Both the position numbers and the translations under genes were made by a program. A stretch of 64,000 nucleotides of DNA from Glossina fuscipes. Its lineage: Eukaryota; Arthropoda; Insecta; Diptera; Glossinidae. This document shows, in pieces, positions 33,240 to 45,120 of this stretch; the stretch's first letter is position 1; each line of letters opens with the position of its first letter. Location of the stretch: positions 2,648,944 to 2,712,943 of the forward strand of contig NW_023998459.1 of the NCBI RefSeq assembly GCF_014805625.2. Reading direction: 5' to 3'. The notes under the pieces were generated by a model. It was not told the origin of the DNA. It worked only from the letters and a program-made list of their open reading frames with translations, and did not search any database.

Positions 33240-33560
33240 CACATTATTTTCTACATCCTCCGCCCCGGTCGCTGATATCTCTAATGGGCACAGGAGTTAT
33301 ATAGATCTCTTTAAGGTTTGTTGATTTTTTAGTCGGCAAAGGCTCGGTAGAGGTCACAGCATTAGCTTACTGCCGATTGGTGCTTGCCAAGATCCTTCGG
33401 GCGAAGCTTGCATATTTACACAAATGTGGAAACCGCGGTGGAAGCTTGTATGTCCGTTTCCTAGTTTGAATGCAGCAGCTAACCAATGTGTGAGTGCTGA
33501 CTGCTGGGTACGGCCCTTCGGGGGTATCGTGGTGCTTGTGGTTTCTGTCATTCCTAAAAC
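33240..33560 (+). repeat. Repeat block shared with 40.2 kb
   Basis: About 65 bases from 33481 (TGTGAGTGCTGACTGCTGGG, CGGCCCTTCGGGGG, TCGTGGTGCTTGTG) match 40205-40270 with few differences. An upstream GGTGGAAGCTTGTATG resembles GCCGTGGAAGCCTTATGG at 40147. GGCCCTTCGGGG can form a small hairpin. The surroundings are GC-richer than average. The blocks may be UTRs of a LINE related to the DUF4780 element nearby; that is inference. Confidence 0.6.
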
Positions 33561-33739
33561 GAATAGTTAGAGGTAATGATAGATCTCAACACTCCCTAGA
33601 GTAGGCTTATTGAGCCCTTCACATATCTGGTTTCTACATAATAAACATACCTGATTGTCGAATTCTCTAGAGGGCGCCAGTTGCGCAAAATTAACGCGTT
33701 TATCATCGGGCGCAGTAGGGATAAACCGACAAGCTACTG

Positions 33740-34262
33740 TACTCGCGTTAAACCGTCAAAAACATCTCATTATCGCTTATCAATTCTATGGGGGACAAGA
33801 TACATTTACATATAGTGAGAAAATAGGATAGGGTTAGAGCTTCCAAATCGTTATGACCGCTGGTAGCATAAGTAATTGCTCTTTCTATAATATTTTTGTT
33901 GGCCACCATATTTTCAACATTGCTGCATTTTAACAACTGTCCAAGTTTATATATAAAACATTACAACTATTATATTTCTTCTTGCAATGAATTTAAACAA
34001 AATGAATTTTAAAAAAATTTGCGTACTCATGTCCCCAAATAATTCTAAATGAACAGCTCGTATGGTTGCACAAGTAAATAACATAGTGTACACCTGTTTC
34101 TCATTGTTGCTGTATTCAGCTGCTATATAAAGAGGGCCACCGAAATCAACGCTTATAGCTTCAAACGGTCTTCTAGTAGCTACACGTTCGCTACGTCCAT
34201 GGTTCCATTGCACCCTTGCCATGAAAACGTTAGTACACAACGCAACGCTGGAGAATTCGCTT
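33740..34262 (-). pseudogene. BEL/Pao-type integrase fragment
   Basis: Minus-strand frame 34240-33947 reads MARVQWNHGRSERV, RRPFEAISVDFGGPL, KQVYTMLFTCATIRAVHLEL and FKFIARR. These are the hallmarks of a BEL/Pao LTR-retrotransposon integrase: the RPF..xxVDFxGP motif with the first catalytic Asp, the xLFTCAxxRAVHLEL strand, and FxARR. A second frame at 33936-33748 contains HNDLEALTLSYFLT, the region near the integrase C-terminus that normally reads LTPGHFL. The middle, with the second Asp and the catalytic Glu, is missing. No LTRs, RT or gag are seen. It abuts the LINE fragment at 34287. Confidence 0.8.
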
Positions 34263-34286
34263 TACCAATTTTCTCGGCTGCATAGT

Positions 34287-35890
34287 TCAGCTCTTGCCTG
34301 GAATGTGTGCTAATACTACTGAAATATCGTTGTGATATGTTTTACTATAGGCAAACATACCCACGTTTTCTGGATGGTACCTGAGAAAACTCTGACCCGT
34401 GCAGAAGCCGGTGACTAAGCGTAGACCGCTTCTTGTTATTTCCTGTACTTTGTGTACCCTATTTGAAAATTTTATAATAATTTTTGTTGTCCGCACATTG
34501 CTTCCAATGGCAATCCGTTTTATTCGGTGCCCATTAAAATACCAGCCTACTAAAGTGGCCCCAGAAGGGTTCATGACCCACTATGGCTCCTTGGACTCAC
34601 CTGTTAGCTAGACAGTCAGCCTTTTCATAGCACCCGAATGTTCAAAAACCCTAATTATGTGCTCATTATTGCCGCTGCAAAACTCATACAGTGTTTGAAG
34701 GCACTCCAACACAAGCCTGGATGTTTTCGTTCGCCCCCAAGGGGACTTTAAGTGTCGTGGCTGCCGGAGTATATGCAGATCCGCTCTCTCCTGCTTTGCC
34801 TTCGTAAGCATTCGTGATTGGGAATGGGTAGACCTCTGCTGGAATATGGAGGGACACAGTCCCAAAGTAATGGTCTCATGGAAATTCGGGCCCCAAACTC
34901 CTGGCCCAGTTTTTCCATTTTCCAATTTTGAACCGTCAGTGTACCGTCTCCTTCATGCGCTCTGTTGCAGTAGAGACGGCCTTATTCCATCTAGTTCGGG
35001 CGATGTTTATAGGCGGGAAGTTGACACGGTCCATTGTACGCGTTCCACATAGAAGATTTTGGCAACGAGACTTAGGTCTCTAGAATGCGGTGTCTTTCTC
35101 TACGACATTTCTGGTCCCTTCATCTCGCATCCCGCAGGCATCACCGGAAGAGGGTCCACATTAGGATTAGACCAGTTTTTTCGCGACTTCCTGTGTGATA
35201 TCAACTAGGCTTCTTTAGAGAGCATTATCCATTGCTGTGATTTTTAACTAGGGCTTTTTGGAACCGCATTTGTTCGGGGAGACTATTTATGTCCTCACAG
35301 TGCTGCTCGCAGGTAGCCCGCTTTGACCACCTCAGTCCCGCGTTAAGTGGTGAGGGCTTTCTTGTACTCAGCCAAATCACCGGGCTTTTTAGCGCTGTTC
35401 AACAATGTCCTGAACGGATATCGGTACTTAAGAAGCCTCTGATTCAAGCAAGGCAGTTGCCTCCTGGACTTTTAGTCTTTAGATTGATAGTTTTCTTAGG
35501 AGGCCTCTTGTAAATTTGAACAGAGAGTCTACGCTTGAAGTTCAATGGCCTCCAGACTGTTGGGAAGGTGCGAAGACGTGTAACCGCACCGGCCACCATA
35601 TCGATACGTATGTGCTGATTGTCCGACAATGAGACCATGCTTGATGCCATCCTGAGATAGAGGTACTTACATAGGAGCTGCTGAGGGTAAGGTCTAACTC
35701 CTTCTCCTTGATTGCATTTCTGAACGTGGCCTCATGGGTGGGCTCTGTGATTGGCGTGCTATCACAAGGCCCCATAGTTCAGCTATGCGTGTCTCTCCCT
35801 TGCCAGATAAATAGGCGGAGGTTATCACCAATGAACGATGTCCATCGACGAAAGGCATCTTGGTCAAAACCACCGCCAAATACCCCGTGA
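34287..35890 (-). pseudogene. ORF2 relic: endonuclease, RT stub, RNase H
   Basis: Endonuclease pieces: 35879-35694 (VLTKMPFVDGHRSLVITSAY, matching the strand before the GxDxNAH motif) and 35650-35444 (MVSLSDNQHIRIDMVAGAV, the SDH box). A linker near 35330-35220 reads CEQHCEDINSLPEQMRFQKAL. An RT start, SPELDGIRPSLLQ, is near 35010, then TDGSKLENGKTGPGVWGP (RNase H, first Asp) near 34945. 34925-34608 continues RNase H (SIFQ, LVLECLQTLYEF); its DSQ motif is degraded to RQP. 34574-34287 gives SGLRLVTGFCTGQSFLRYH, the conserved region after RNase H. The RT palm is missing. Confidence 0.75.
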
Positions 35891-36049
35891 AAGTGGAAAG
35901 AAAGTTATATTGTCTCCCGTAAACGGGTTAAGTGTTGTAAATTAACTGTATTTCTGCGCAGGTTTTGTGTAGCGCCCGCATTTATCCGGGGCTTCTGGAT
36001 TAGCCGTGATTGTAACAGCGACGTCCCCCCAAGGTTTTAATGCTGGCAC

Positions 36050-36520
36050 CGTTGTTTTCAGCCTTTTCGCCGTCTCTTTCCACTTTCAGGTGAGGTGGGC
36101 CCAACTTTGGCAAAAGTGCAGCCGGCAAAGTGTGGTTTCACGCTTGATTTCTGGTATCTACGAATTTTGTCCAGAAGTGCGCTTTGTATAGCACTCATAT
36201 GGTCTTTGCGGTGGTAGACCACGACAATTCCTACCCTGGTCAACTCGGTCACTTCCTTATACGTAGGGGCTGTTCCAGACGCTGCGCGTTCAAGCGGATT
36301 TCCGATGCTAGAGATCGATCATTTGTCCCGTCTATCCTGCTTGCTACCAACCGGGTCTTTCGCCGATTTCGAGCCTGCGGGAGTTGCCATTATGCACCCG
36401 CATGCTTTTTCGAAAGTTATGCCTTTTTTGATCAGAGCTTGAAGACGACGGCGGGCGGCTCCACTTACCCTTCTTTGCGCCGCAATCTTCCTTGCTGTGT
36501 CCCCCCCGGCGTTCAAGACT
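36050..36520 (-). pseudogene. ORF1 relic with DUF4780-like domain
   Basis: 36516-36319 contains VSGAARRRLQALIKKGITF, a basic N-terminal segment seen in fly LINE ORF1 proteins. After a frameshift, 36252-36058 reads LTRVGIVVVYHRKDHMSAIQ, then LLDKIRRYQKSSVKPHFAGCTF, which I recognise as the DUF4780 signature. The expected tryptophan-rich second half is mostly gone; LKPWG can be read just downstream near 36020. The product would normally bind element RNA. It is broken here. Confidence 0.7.
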
Positions 36521-36799
36521 TCCTACAAAGGTTTGTGCTCCCCCAAGTCACTTCGATGAGAACGTCATCGTCCCAGGTGGGTAAGTTGTTATTGCCATTT
36601 TTTTTCCGGGTGCGTGCATTGCGTTCCCTTGAGGATTTGGGTAGTGAGTTGAGACAGAGCTCTTATATTTCGAAGGGGCGAATTTTCTTCTCCAGAAGTC
36701 CCCAAGTCTCTGTGGCACACCAAAGAACAGTGGGAATTCGGAAAGGGTGAAGCACATATGCAGCACACAAAGGTCTGAATGGATGTTATGCTCGTGCGA

Positions 36800-39170
36800 G
36801 GCCGTAAGACAAACGTATTCGTCGTTTTAGCAGTAATTCTTAGGTGAAGTTTTAATAAATTTTAATAGTCAGTCTTCGCGGGCAGATTTTTTTATCATAG
36901 CCATTACGATAGATTTTAATAAATCTTATGTAGGTCTATCCAATTATTGTCTACGGACTCCCACACGCTCCATAGATGATTACAACTAAGAGAAATCCAC
37001 GTATAAACAATAAGAGTATGGTTGACACCACATAAATGTTTCTTTTTAAAACATGAACAACAAGAGACAAAAGATGCTACTATACGCCGGCTTTACGGAA
37101 TGCCTTCTGACCTGTTCGCACTTACGTGAAAAGTTTTGATTTATCTTTGACAAATATAACTAGAAACATTGAAGAAATTAGCGCAGCTTTGAAAATTAAT
37201 AACCCATATTCTCCTTAAAGGTTAGTATCTCACAATTGTTAGCAATACTTTCTCTACGCTTTAGCAACATTTTCTATACAATTTCTTTTTTTAAATGTGT
37301 TCCTAATTTTTGGTCAATTAACCCGCGACTTCTGCTAATTGTGCGTTTTACTTTTTTTTTCTTTCATTTATATATATATTGTCAATATTTCGAATATAAT
37401 CGATATAACATTCAAAATAAATCTCTGTTTCATATTGGGTCCTAACTAATATTTTTATTTTTAGTTTTAACAAGAGAAAACTGTTTTTCACTCTTCAAGA
37501 AAATTAAAATGTCCGTTTTATTCTCTTTTTTCCCCATTCACAGATGTCAAACTTCTCTCCATGAGTGAAATTAGCAAACTCACATATTGGTTTGTACATG
37601 TAACAATTTTTACATATTGCGCATTTAAGCCTTTATGAAAGAATTATTGCAATAAAATTCATTATCTAGCTCCTAGTTCCCTTGATTGAATGTCGTGGCT
37701 CACTGTAATGCTTTTATTTATTTTTCGAAAGAATGTTGTCTATTTTCATGAATGATTTCACAATGCTATTCTACGTGAACTTGTAATTTCAGCAATGAGT
37801 AACAGTTACACAACAAATTTATAAGGGCAATTTTAGTTTTTTTCTTTTTGCGTTTGCCCAACGAAGCCCAATTCTTACAAAAAAAAAAGAAAATTTAATC
37901 ACATAACTTTGTATGGGCATGGCTGATTCCTTTCATTTTTGTATTTAAATAATTGAATTTTCTGTAATGCATACTTAAAAAATTTCATAATTTGCAAGTA
38001 ATCAGCAAAACCTAACAAGTTTTTTCTTAGAAAATTCTAGTGGGTTTCACTTTACGCTTTACTGCAAGCGTTTGCTCTAACGAAATTGAACGATTTGCTG
38101 TACCGACTTTTGTGTAAAAACTTCCAATGTTTCTACCATATTTGAACCGTTCTACACGCGTAATTTATATCACTTCTTTTCCCAATTAATTAAAAAGCGG
38201 ATCACTGCTGATTGTATTCGCCTATTATAAACCTTCCTCTTGCTATTGTCAGGTGGAGAAAAATCAAGTAATAAGGGCAAGGGAGAGGCTTAAGAAAACA
38301 GAAAGAGGTTAAGGTAACCGTCATTATACTACAAGGGAAAGGGAAAAAGAGCATGCATCAATCTAATTTGCCAAAGCTTTCGTGTCTGTTTGTGAAAAAC
38401 TTCATCAAAATATACCAAAGGCAATTAAATTGCGAAATGATCAAACAATTTGTTCAAAGTTGAAACAGGTCTGAAAGTTAGCTTTCAGCTGATTTGGGAT
38501 CGCGTATATAATCGCATTCAGCGTTGGTTGATGATTATCGGTTTTTTGTGATCACTTGGGCGCTTACAAATAGTTGAACCAAAAAAAAAAAAAAAAATGC
38601 AAGAGAAATAAACAGTTATCAAACAAAACCAAAACAAATCAGAAAATTATTGACCACAAAAGTTAACCAAAAAACCAAAAAATTTAAAAAAGAAAAACTT
38701 TTTTCTTTAGTATTTTTGCACAATTTTGTTGAGTGAAGATTTTTGTTCTTTGCAAAAGAGCAATAAACCATTACATAGCGAATACCTAGCTAATACGCTT
38801 TTCTTTTTATAATTTCTAATCGATAGCTGAAATAAAAAAAAGGAATTACGAAAAGAGAAAAATTTGAAAATCCGTTTGCACATTATAAGCGTGGTTTTGC
38901 GTTACGCGAAGATGCATAAGCAATTATTGGGTATTTCTGTGCGTTCAAAATTCTGGAATTTTAACTAAACATAGTCACAAGGCACTGCCCGGAGGAATTG
39001 TAGGCCATATTTGAAAATAGTTAGATACAGAAAGTATGTAAGTTGTGGACACAATAATATTAACAGAAATATTTATGAATAAGTACTAAATTAAATAGAT
39101 TAACAGTTTATGTGTATGGCAATGTACTCTTATTGTAACTAAAAGCTTATATGCGTGTACATATGTGCTG
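36800..39170. other. AT-rich region without a recognised gene
   Basis: Poly(T) and poly(A) tracts and many stops in all frames. A TATATAA lies at about 38506-38512, followed by A-rich sequence, but no coding exon could be linked to it. Confidence 0.45.
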
Positions 39171-39174
39171 TGAA

Positions 39175-40665
39175 GACGTTTCCGTCCCTTTCCTAACGGC
39201 TGGGGCAGCTCAGCGGCCCAGGGTAATGGAAACGCACAAGAAATTTATATTTCTGCAGGGACCTTTATTTTTAGTATTTTAATCACAATTTTATTCCGAC
39301 GGCTGTGACTCGAAAACTACGACTACGTTAGTCGGCGACTGAACTCCAACTCTCTAACCTATCCTTAACCTACACTAACTTGACCTATTCTATTCTTATC
39401 CTATCTTAATCCATTCCTATTCTGTCTTAATCTGGGGAGATAAACTATGCTTTAATGGGGAGCATAGATGTGCCGAAACCCTCACCTCCCAGTGGTGATG
39501 GCCCGGGCAACGGCTTCGGCCGGCTAGGAAGAGTTTAAGGTTTTGTGCTACTAACTCGGCGACAAGTTTCTGAGAGATGGTGGAGGGGTTGGCTGGAAGA
39601 TGAGCTCTTCATTCAATAGCTAGTTACTACCTAGGAAATATATTAATGAATGGTTTTTAAGTACGTTGAAGGTAGTAATCTAGCGAGTGCATGGTAGATC
39701 GCCCCTGCCATGTCAGTGCAATACCCGAGACCTATATATCTCGAAGAAAAGTAGTTCATGGTGTTGGCTACCAAGGTGAATCCGAAGCAAGTACGGTTGT
39801 TTTTAACAACCGCCCAAAGTATGCGAAAGGGTTTGCAAAACAAACTGGGAGCCACGGGGGTCAGTAGGCTCGCCTCACAAAGCCACGTATGCCTGCGGGT
39901 GTATGATGGACTTTGTTCATAAAGTCGTTGGAATTAAATTTTTCTCAAGACAGAGTTAATTATACAAAAAGGAATTGACGAATGGCCTTCCCTTTGGCCT
40001 ATTAATTAAAAACTCTCTTGATAATTAATACATGCAAAAATTAAAAAAGGGATTTGACGGAAAGGCTTTTTCCCTTTTTGCCTATTTTACTTTTGAATAT
40101 ATGTCACGGATGCCTGCGGGTAATGGTGGTAATTGATCAACGGCGCCGTGGAAGCCTTATGGCGGAAGCGAGCGCAATTTTTCCCTTTTTGAAGGCATAT
40201 CGTTGGTCAATTTGTGAGTCCTGACTGCTTGGGTGCGGCCCTTCGGGGAGTACTCGTGGTGGTTGTGTTTGGCAGTTCGAAGCCAAAGTGGAACAGTCGA
40301 GTGCAGCTAGGCCTCACCGCTGACCAGAGTGGGGTTTATTGTTCCAACCACAATAAACCGTTCTGGACTCTGGTGCTGTTTAGGCCCCTACTCTGTGGGG
40401 ATTGTCTAACTCGCCATGGGGCGTAGTACGCTTAAAAGTGGCTTGGGCCGCCGTGGAGTTAAGCCTTTCAGGCAGGAACCCACGTTAAACTATTGTTACA
40501 AATTCTATCTTAATCTATTCTTATTCTATCTTAATCTAATCTTATACTACCCCTATCTTACTCTTATCCTATCTTACACTCTAGCACTCCTCTCTCCCCA
40601 GCGAGAGACGGAGAACGCGTGAGGCCAAAACGAGGGCCGACTTTGGTTCCTCACAGTGCATATAT
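39175..40665 (+). repeat. GC-richer unclassified repeat block
   Basis: The block is bounded by two pyrimidine-rich tracts built from CTATCTTAAT-like units (about 39355-39435 and 40500-40590). It contains GATGCCTGCGGGT twice (near 39887 and 40107) and the CGGCCCTTCGGGG segment shared with 33.5 kb. The composition contrasts with the AT-rich flanks. Frames of about 70 codons give no recognised product. It may be the non-coding part of a LINE or a non-autonomous element. The ends are undefined. Confidence 0.5.
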
Positions 40666-40669
40666 AGAT

Positions 40670-41630
40670 ACGTACATACCCTTTTACTCGTAATAACAAT
40701 TACATAAATTGAGATATTAACAATTACATATATTGCTATTTAAACTAAAAATTCCCTCTTTGTAGCGATTTATTTACTACTATTTCTATTATTATTATAT
40801 TAAATTAAAAAGAAATCTCATACATATTTTTATATTAAATATTAAAAAAGGTAAAAGGAAAAGACGAAATGAGGAGGTCTTTCTATTTATGAGAGTAAGG
40901 TAGGCTTAGAGACGTGTTTAAACTCAACTCCAAATAACTTTCTTGGGCCGAACAGAGACCAGCAGGCAGGGTGTATGGTGGATTGTTAAAGGCCCTATGG
41001 GCAGAAATTTGTCACAGTGAGGCAGCCTAAGCACTATTCTGCGTTCTCTTTTTCTGCAGAACAAGTAACGTTAAATCTAATTTACCTCTTTTTTCGATTT
41101 TTATGGAACGAATGCTGAAATGAAATAATATTATGAAGTACTGAACGTTGAGTGGGATGGCTGCAGAGTAAGTGGATCATTGCGGGATATACGCGGTGGG
41201 AAGACGGATTGTGACTAAACGGACAGAGATATAAAGTCAAGGCGGATATGTTTCGGAAATGAGCTTTACACACATCCGATAAGTAATCTATACAGACTTG
41301 GTATATAACAAACAGGCTGTGATGTGTGTATTCTTGTACTGCTCATATGCCTGTAAATTAGAACAATTATTATTATTATTGTTTCCTTTTCTGGAAACTA
41401 AGTTGGGCCACACTAGGAAATAAACTCAACAAATCCTTACCCACCTTATACACCACAAATAAACGTGCATAGTTGAAATTTAAAAACGCAACTAATTTTG
41501 GATTTGACTTTGTTGGTCTTTTGACCCTGCCTATTTTGATCAGCGACATATATTAGTGAAAATGATAAAGCAATGGAAAGCCGTACAAAGCGGTTAAATT
41601 CGATCATTTTGACATTTCTCTACACAAAGT
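40670..41630. other. AT-rich intergenic
   Basis: A run of short ATT repeats occurs at about 41365-41380. No gene was recognised. Confidence 0.4.
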
Positions 41631-41639
41631 AACAGATTT

Positions 41640-42480
41640 CTATTTAGTGTTAATGAATTATTCAGAGTATGCATCACGGAACACTCAAAATTGCATTTTC
41701 GATATTCGTTATTGTTGCTATAAGATTTGGAGAAATCTGCTGCCGAAGCCGTGTAGAAGCTTATGGTATTGCGGCTCCATCATACCCAATGACAAAGAAC
41801 GGCTTGGAGGACGAAAAAAGTTCGAAGACTCTGAAACTCTCACCTAACATTCGAATAGCTTAGCAGCTGATTAATCAACTAAATCTAAACGTTTACATTC
41901 GACGAGAAAGATCCAAAAGGGGAGAACGCCTAGAATATGAATTCCATGAAAATTCCATTTCGGACCCTGTCATCATCACGGTTTCATTGCTTGCTAGACC
42001 ATAAAATAAGATATGTTTGGGACGTGTTGGGGTTGGTGATGGAAAGTGGGTCCACTACACGAATCATAAGCGCAAAATCGGTCGGGTTAGTCCTGAAGAG
42101 CGATCTACATCGATACTGAAGCGGAATATTCATAACAATAAAGTTTTGTTTTGCATATGGCGAGATCAGCAAGGTATTACGAGCCACTCAAGCCGAACGA
42201 AACTGTTACTTTAGATGTCCTTCCCTTCAATTGAATAAGTTTAACGATGTATTTTTCGAAAAAAGACCAGCAACGGCGGTTAACAGACACAAGCCATCCT
42301 CTTGCATGACCACGGTCATCCAAAAGTTGTAAACTGCCAGCTTCGAATCGTTCAGATCGATCGAGCATGGCTTGGCTGGCACGCGAAAACTAATTAATGA
42401 GATTTGATAGCGACAGTTTAATTGGTGAAATTCATCCAAATAATTTTAATAAACCACTGCCTTTGGCAATGCTCCTTTAG
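41640..42480 (+). pseudogene. Second mariner transposase, decayed
   Basis: Broken frames carry mariner landmarks distinct from the 31.8-kb copy, so this is another subfamily. EAYGIAAPSYP and a KKFED-like segment stand for the N-terminal region. KRGERLEYEF lies in the linker region. 42017-42214 reads VGDGKWVHYTNHKRKIG (first catalytic Asp; the following Glu is Gly), then KRNIHNNKVLFCIWRDQQGI. Near 42250, FEKRPATAVNRH corresponds to the segment before the second Asp, which is unreadable. The DD34D end is lost. No inverted repeats were identified. The gene has at least three frame breaks. Confidence 0.75.
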
Positions 42481-42489
42481 ATCGCAACT

Positions 42490-44230
42490 AGATGTCTATC
42501 TCTACATTCGTGCAGCAGTATGGAAGAGTGTTTTTTCATAAATCAAGCAAAAATATCGACTCACAGAGGAAGTTGAAAAATATTTGTTATAGCGCTCATC
42601 TCGGCAATATGTGCCAAGATGTCATTAAACTGTGCAAATATGTTTTTAAAAAACTTTCCAATATTTCATACTCAGAAAGAATTAACTTGGGGACTGAAAC
42701 AGAATTAATTATTTTCGCTATGGAAGAACAGAAAAATTAGGTGCGAAATATTTGCCAAAATAGATTCGAGATTGCATGATCGTCGGAGGAGTCAGATTGG
42801 ATTAACATACTGTAACGTCCGCAAGTCCGGTTTGAATGAAGAAGTAAACAAATGAAATCGAACAAATATTAAGATCAACACTTTGTAAGAAATATAAAAA
42901 GAAGCGATGTGTGTATATGTGAATATAATTGCAAATATTAGATGACCTCTTTACCATTATTCAGTCATTAAGTAAACTACTTACATAAATGTTGAAAGAA
43001 ATAAATAACATATATATTTATATAGGTATATAAACAAATTAAATACACATACCCTTAGTTACAACCAACAGCATTAAGTGATCCATTTTTTTAAACACAT
43101 ATAAATGCCTTTATATCATTAACGAGAAACAAAACGAATCAAAAACGAAACAAAAGAAAACCCAAATAATAAATTTAGTTCTACTAGAGAAATCAAGGAG
43201 TTTTTAAGCATCTAATATTGAGACATGTGAAAAAGTTGCTTTGTAAAAGTGTCAAAATTTGTAATAAAACAACAAACTGTGAATATAAAATACTTGCAGT
43301 TTTGTTACTACGGTTTGCTAGAAGCACGTATGTAAAACGGACAACAAAGCTATCAGTGAAATTGCCCATGAAATGAATCAAGATATGAAGAAGTGAAACA
43401 TTCCAAAGAAGCTAACTTACTCGAGATAAAAAACTAGGAACACTCACGTTTAGGAACGTTTGAAAAGAGTTGCTAATTAATTGATTCTCGAGCAGACGTG
43501 TAAAAACTCGGTTTAACCAAAGAATAGTTTTAAAAGAAAAGCTGGAGGGTGTTTTAGAAATATTTGATAAAACTGTAGCATGCAAAGCTCAAAAGGGCTC
43601 TTAACGCTATCTGACTAGCTCGCCGAAAATTGGGGGGTTCCTGAAAGTGATTTTGCCCTATAGAATCTTTATAAATTTTTAGATGTAAGTGGATGTGTAG
43701 TGAATGTGAGTGTGTTAGGTGATCACCTACTTCGCCAGCCAGAATCAAAACAATATAATTAGATTACAAACATTTTATTAAAGCGTTGTTGTTACAAATG
43801 TCTTAATCTAAAAGTGTCAAATGTGTATTCTGATTCAAAAATTATAATTATAATAAAAATAAGAATTATACTCTATGTTAACAAAAAAAAAATAACAACT
43901 CACCGAATGTACATTCGAGATCTTGGAAACAATTAACAACTTGATAAATCTAATTTTGAAACTACTGCCACTCGTATCTACACATGTGCAACGTAGTCCA
44001 ATATTTCTGTAATGTTTTAGGCAATTTACGTCATTAATTTTTCTCCCAAAATTTACCACCGATTTGATTTCCGCATTGACAGGCTTGCATGTGCACAATT
44101 TCACACATTGTGTGTTTTTTTGGTTGAAACAAGCGATCTTCAATTGGTTAAAACTAACTGCTTCTAGTTATTTTTAGCTCTTCTTTAAGTGCCGTAAGAA
44201 ATGATTATTTTTTCTTTATTTTTTTTTTTT
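42490..44230. other. No recognised gene; small unassigned frames
   Basis: An 82-codon frame at 42492-42740 contains CYSAHLGNMCQDVIKLCKYV and is unassigned. A minus-strand 102-codon frame at 44143-43835 is Cys-rich at its start and unrecognised. The rest is AT-rich. Confidence 0.3.
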
Positions 44231-44235
44231 TTGCG

Positions 44236-44612
44236 GATGACGTACTTCAACTGAATATTTTTTTTTTTTGTAATGGGAATGTCCTTTCTTCAAGGGTACA
44301 AATGACTCAGGAGTCCGGTCACAACATTAATATAATTAGCGAACTGAATTATTTAATGCACTCGCGTTGGATTGTCAATTTTCTTCTTTTTTAGATTACT
44401 TAAAAAAAAGTCTTTACTTTAGAGATGACATATTTCAACTGAATAATTTTTATTTTGTAATGGGAATGTCCTTTCTTCAACGGTACAAATGACTCAGGAG
44501 TCCGGTCACAACATTAATATAATTAGCGAGCTGAATTATTTAATGCACTCGCGTTGGATTGTCAATTTTCTTCTTTTTTTAAATTACTTAAAAAAAGGTC
44601 TTTACTTTATAT
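44236..44612. repeat. Tandem duplication, two 188-bp units
   Basis: Unit 1 starts at 44236 (GATGACGTACTTCAACTG) and unit 2 at 44424 (GATGACATATTTCAACTG). Both contain AATGGGAATGTCCTTTCTTC, GACTCAGGAGTCCGGTCAC and CACTCGCGTTGGATTGTC, with only a few differences. GACTCAGGAGTC is a near-palindrome. A coding function is unlikely. Confidence 0.93.
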
Positions 44613-44793
44613 TGTTATACACATTTTTTTTAAAATTTTTGAATTTACTTTTTTTCATTTTATTTATTTTTATAGAACTGAACAAAATCCAAAAATTGAA
44701 TAATCAAAAAAACGTTCCCAACAAAAAAAAAAACTTGACATCCCAAAAAAAATAAAACCAACGCCTACTTGTTTTCCTAAAAAACCACTGCTT

Positions 44794-45120
44794 ATGACCA
44801 CACCATGTGCCGTTGCTACCAATGACGAAGGTGCTTATTGGAGGAAGGGTAAGGAAGCTCAGCGGTTTTTTTCGTTTGGACAAAATGCGGTAATGGCCGG
44901 GACTGCTACTGAATACGGAAAGCGCAGGTATTTACCCCTTTGTTCTTTTGTTGGTTTCTGTTTACATATGAACCGCGATGAGCAGCTAAAGTGAGCACGC
45001 TACCGCAGTATCTGGAGTGCGTTGAGGGTGAGCGCGTGAGGAAAGGTAGGGGGACATTAGACCGAAACAGACGGACGAAGGAAAGACTCACGGATGACGT
45101 ACCGGGCAGACGATATAATT
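44794..45120 (+). repeat. Unclassified repeat, copy 2
   Basis: This is the counterpart of 1047-1320. Motifs occur in the same order: GTGCTTATTGGAGG, GTTGGTTTC, GAGCACGCTACCGC, GAGGGTGAGCG and ACAGACGGAC. A 66-codon frame at 44794-44994 begins MTTPCAVATNDEGAYWRKGK; it is not recognised and is not clearly conserved at copy 1. Like copy 1 it lies downstream of a tandem duplication. Confidence 0.4.

Larger units (their letters stand above)
34287..36520 (-). mobile_element. DUF4780-type LINE, internally deleted
   Basis: From the right: ORF1 with GAARRRLQALIKKGI and a DUF4780-like block, endonuclease, a linker, an RT stub, RNase H, and the conserved C-terminal region. The RT palm (motifs A to D, including YADD) is absent, and the RT stub leads straight into the RNase H start. 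This domain order, with RNase H, fits R1/LOA/I-type non-LTR elements of flies. The sequence is GC-richer than its surroundings. The 5' and 3' ends are undefined. Confidence 0.8.

Noticed and set aside
35289..36750. Plus-strand frames at 35.3-36.75 kb, including one of 188 codons
   Set aside because: The minus strand carries DUF4780-like, endonuclease and RNase H motifs in order. The plus frames are shadows in GC-richer DNA.
38480..38560. Core promoter with TATATAA near 38506
   Set aside because: A single TATA-like match in AT-rich DNA with no initiator at the right distance and no downstream coding exon.
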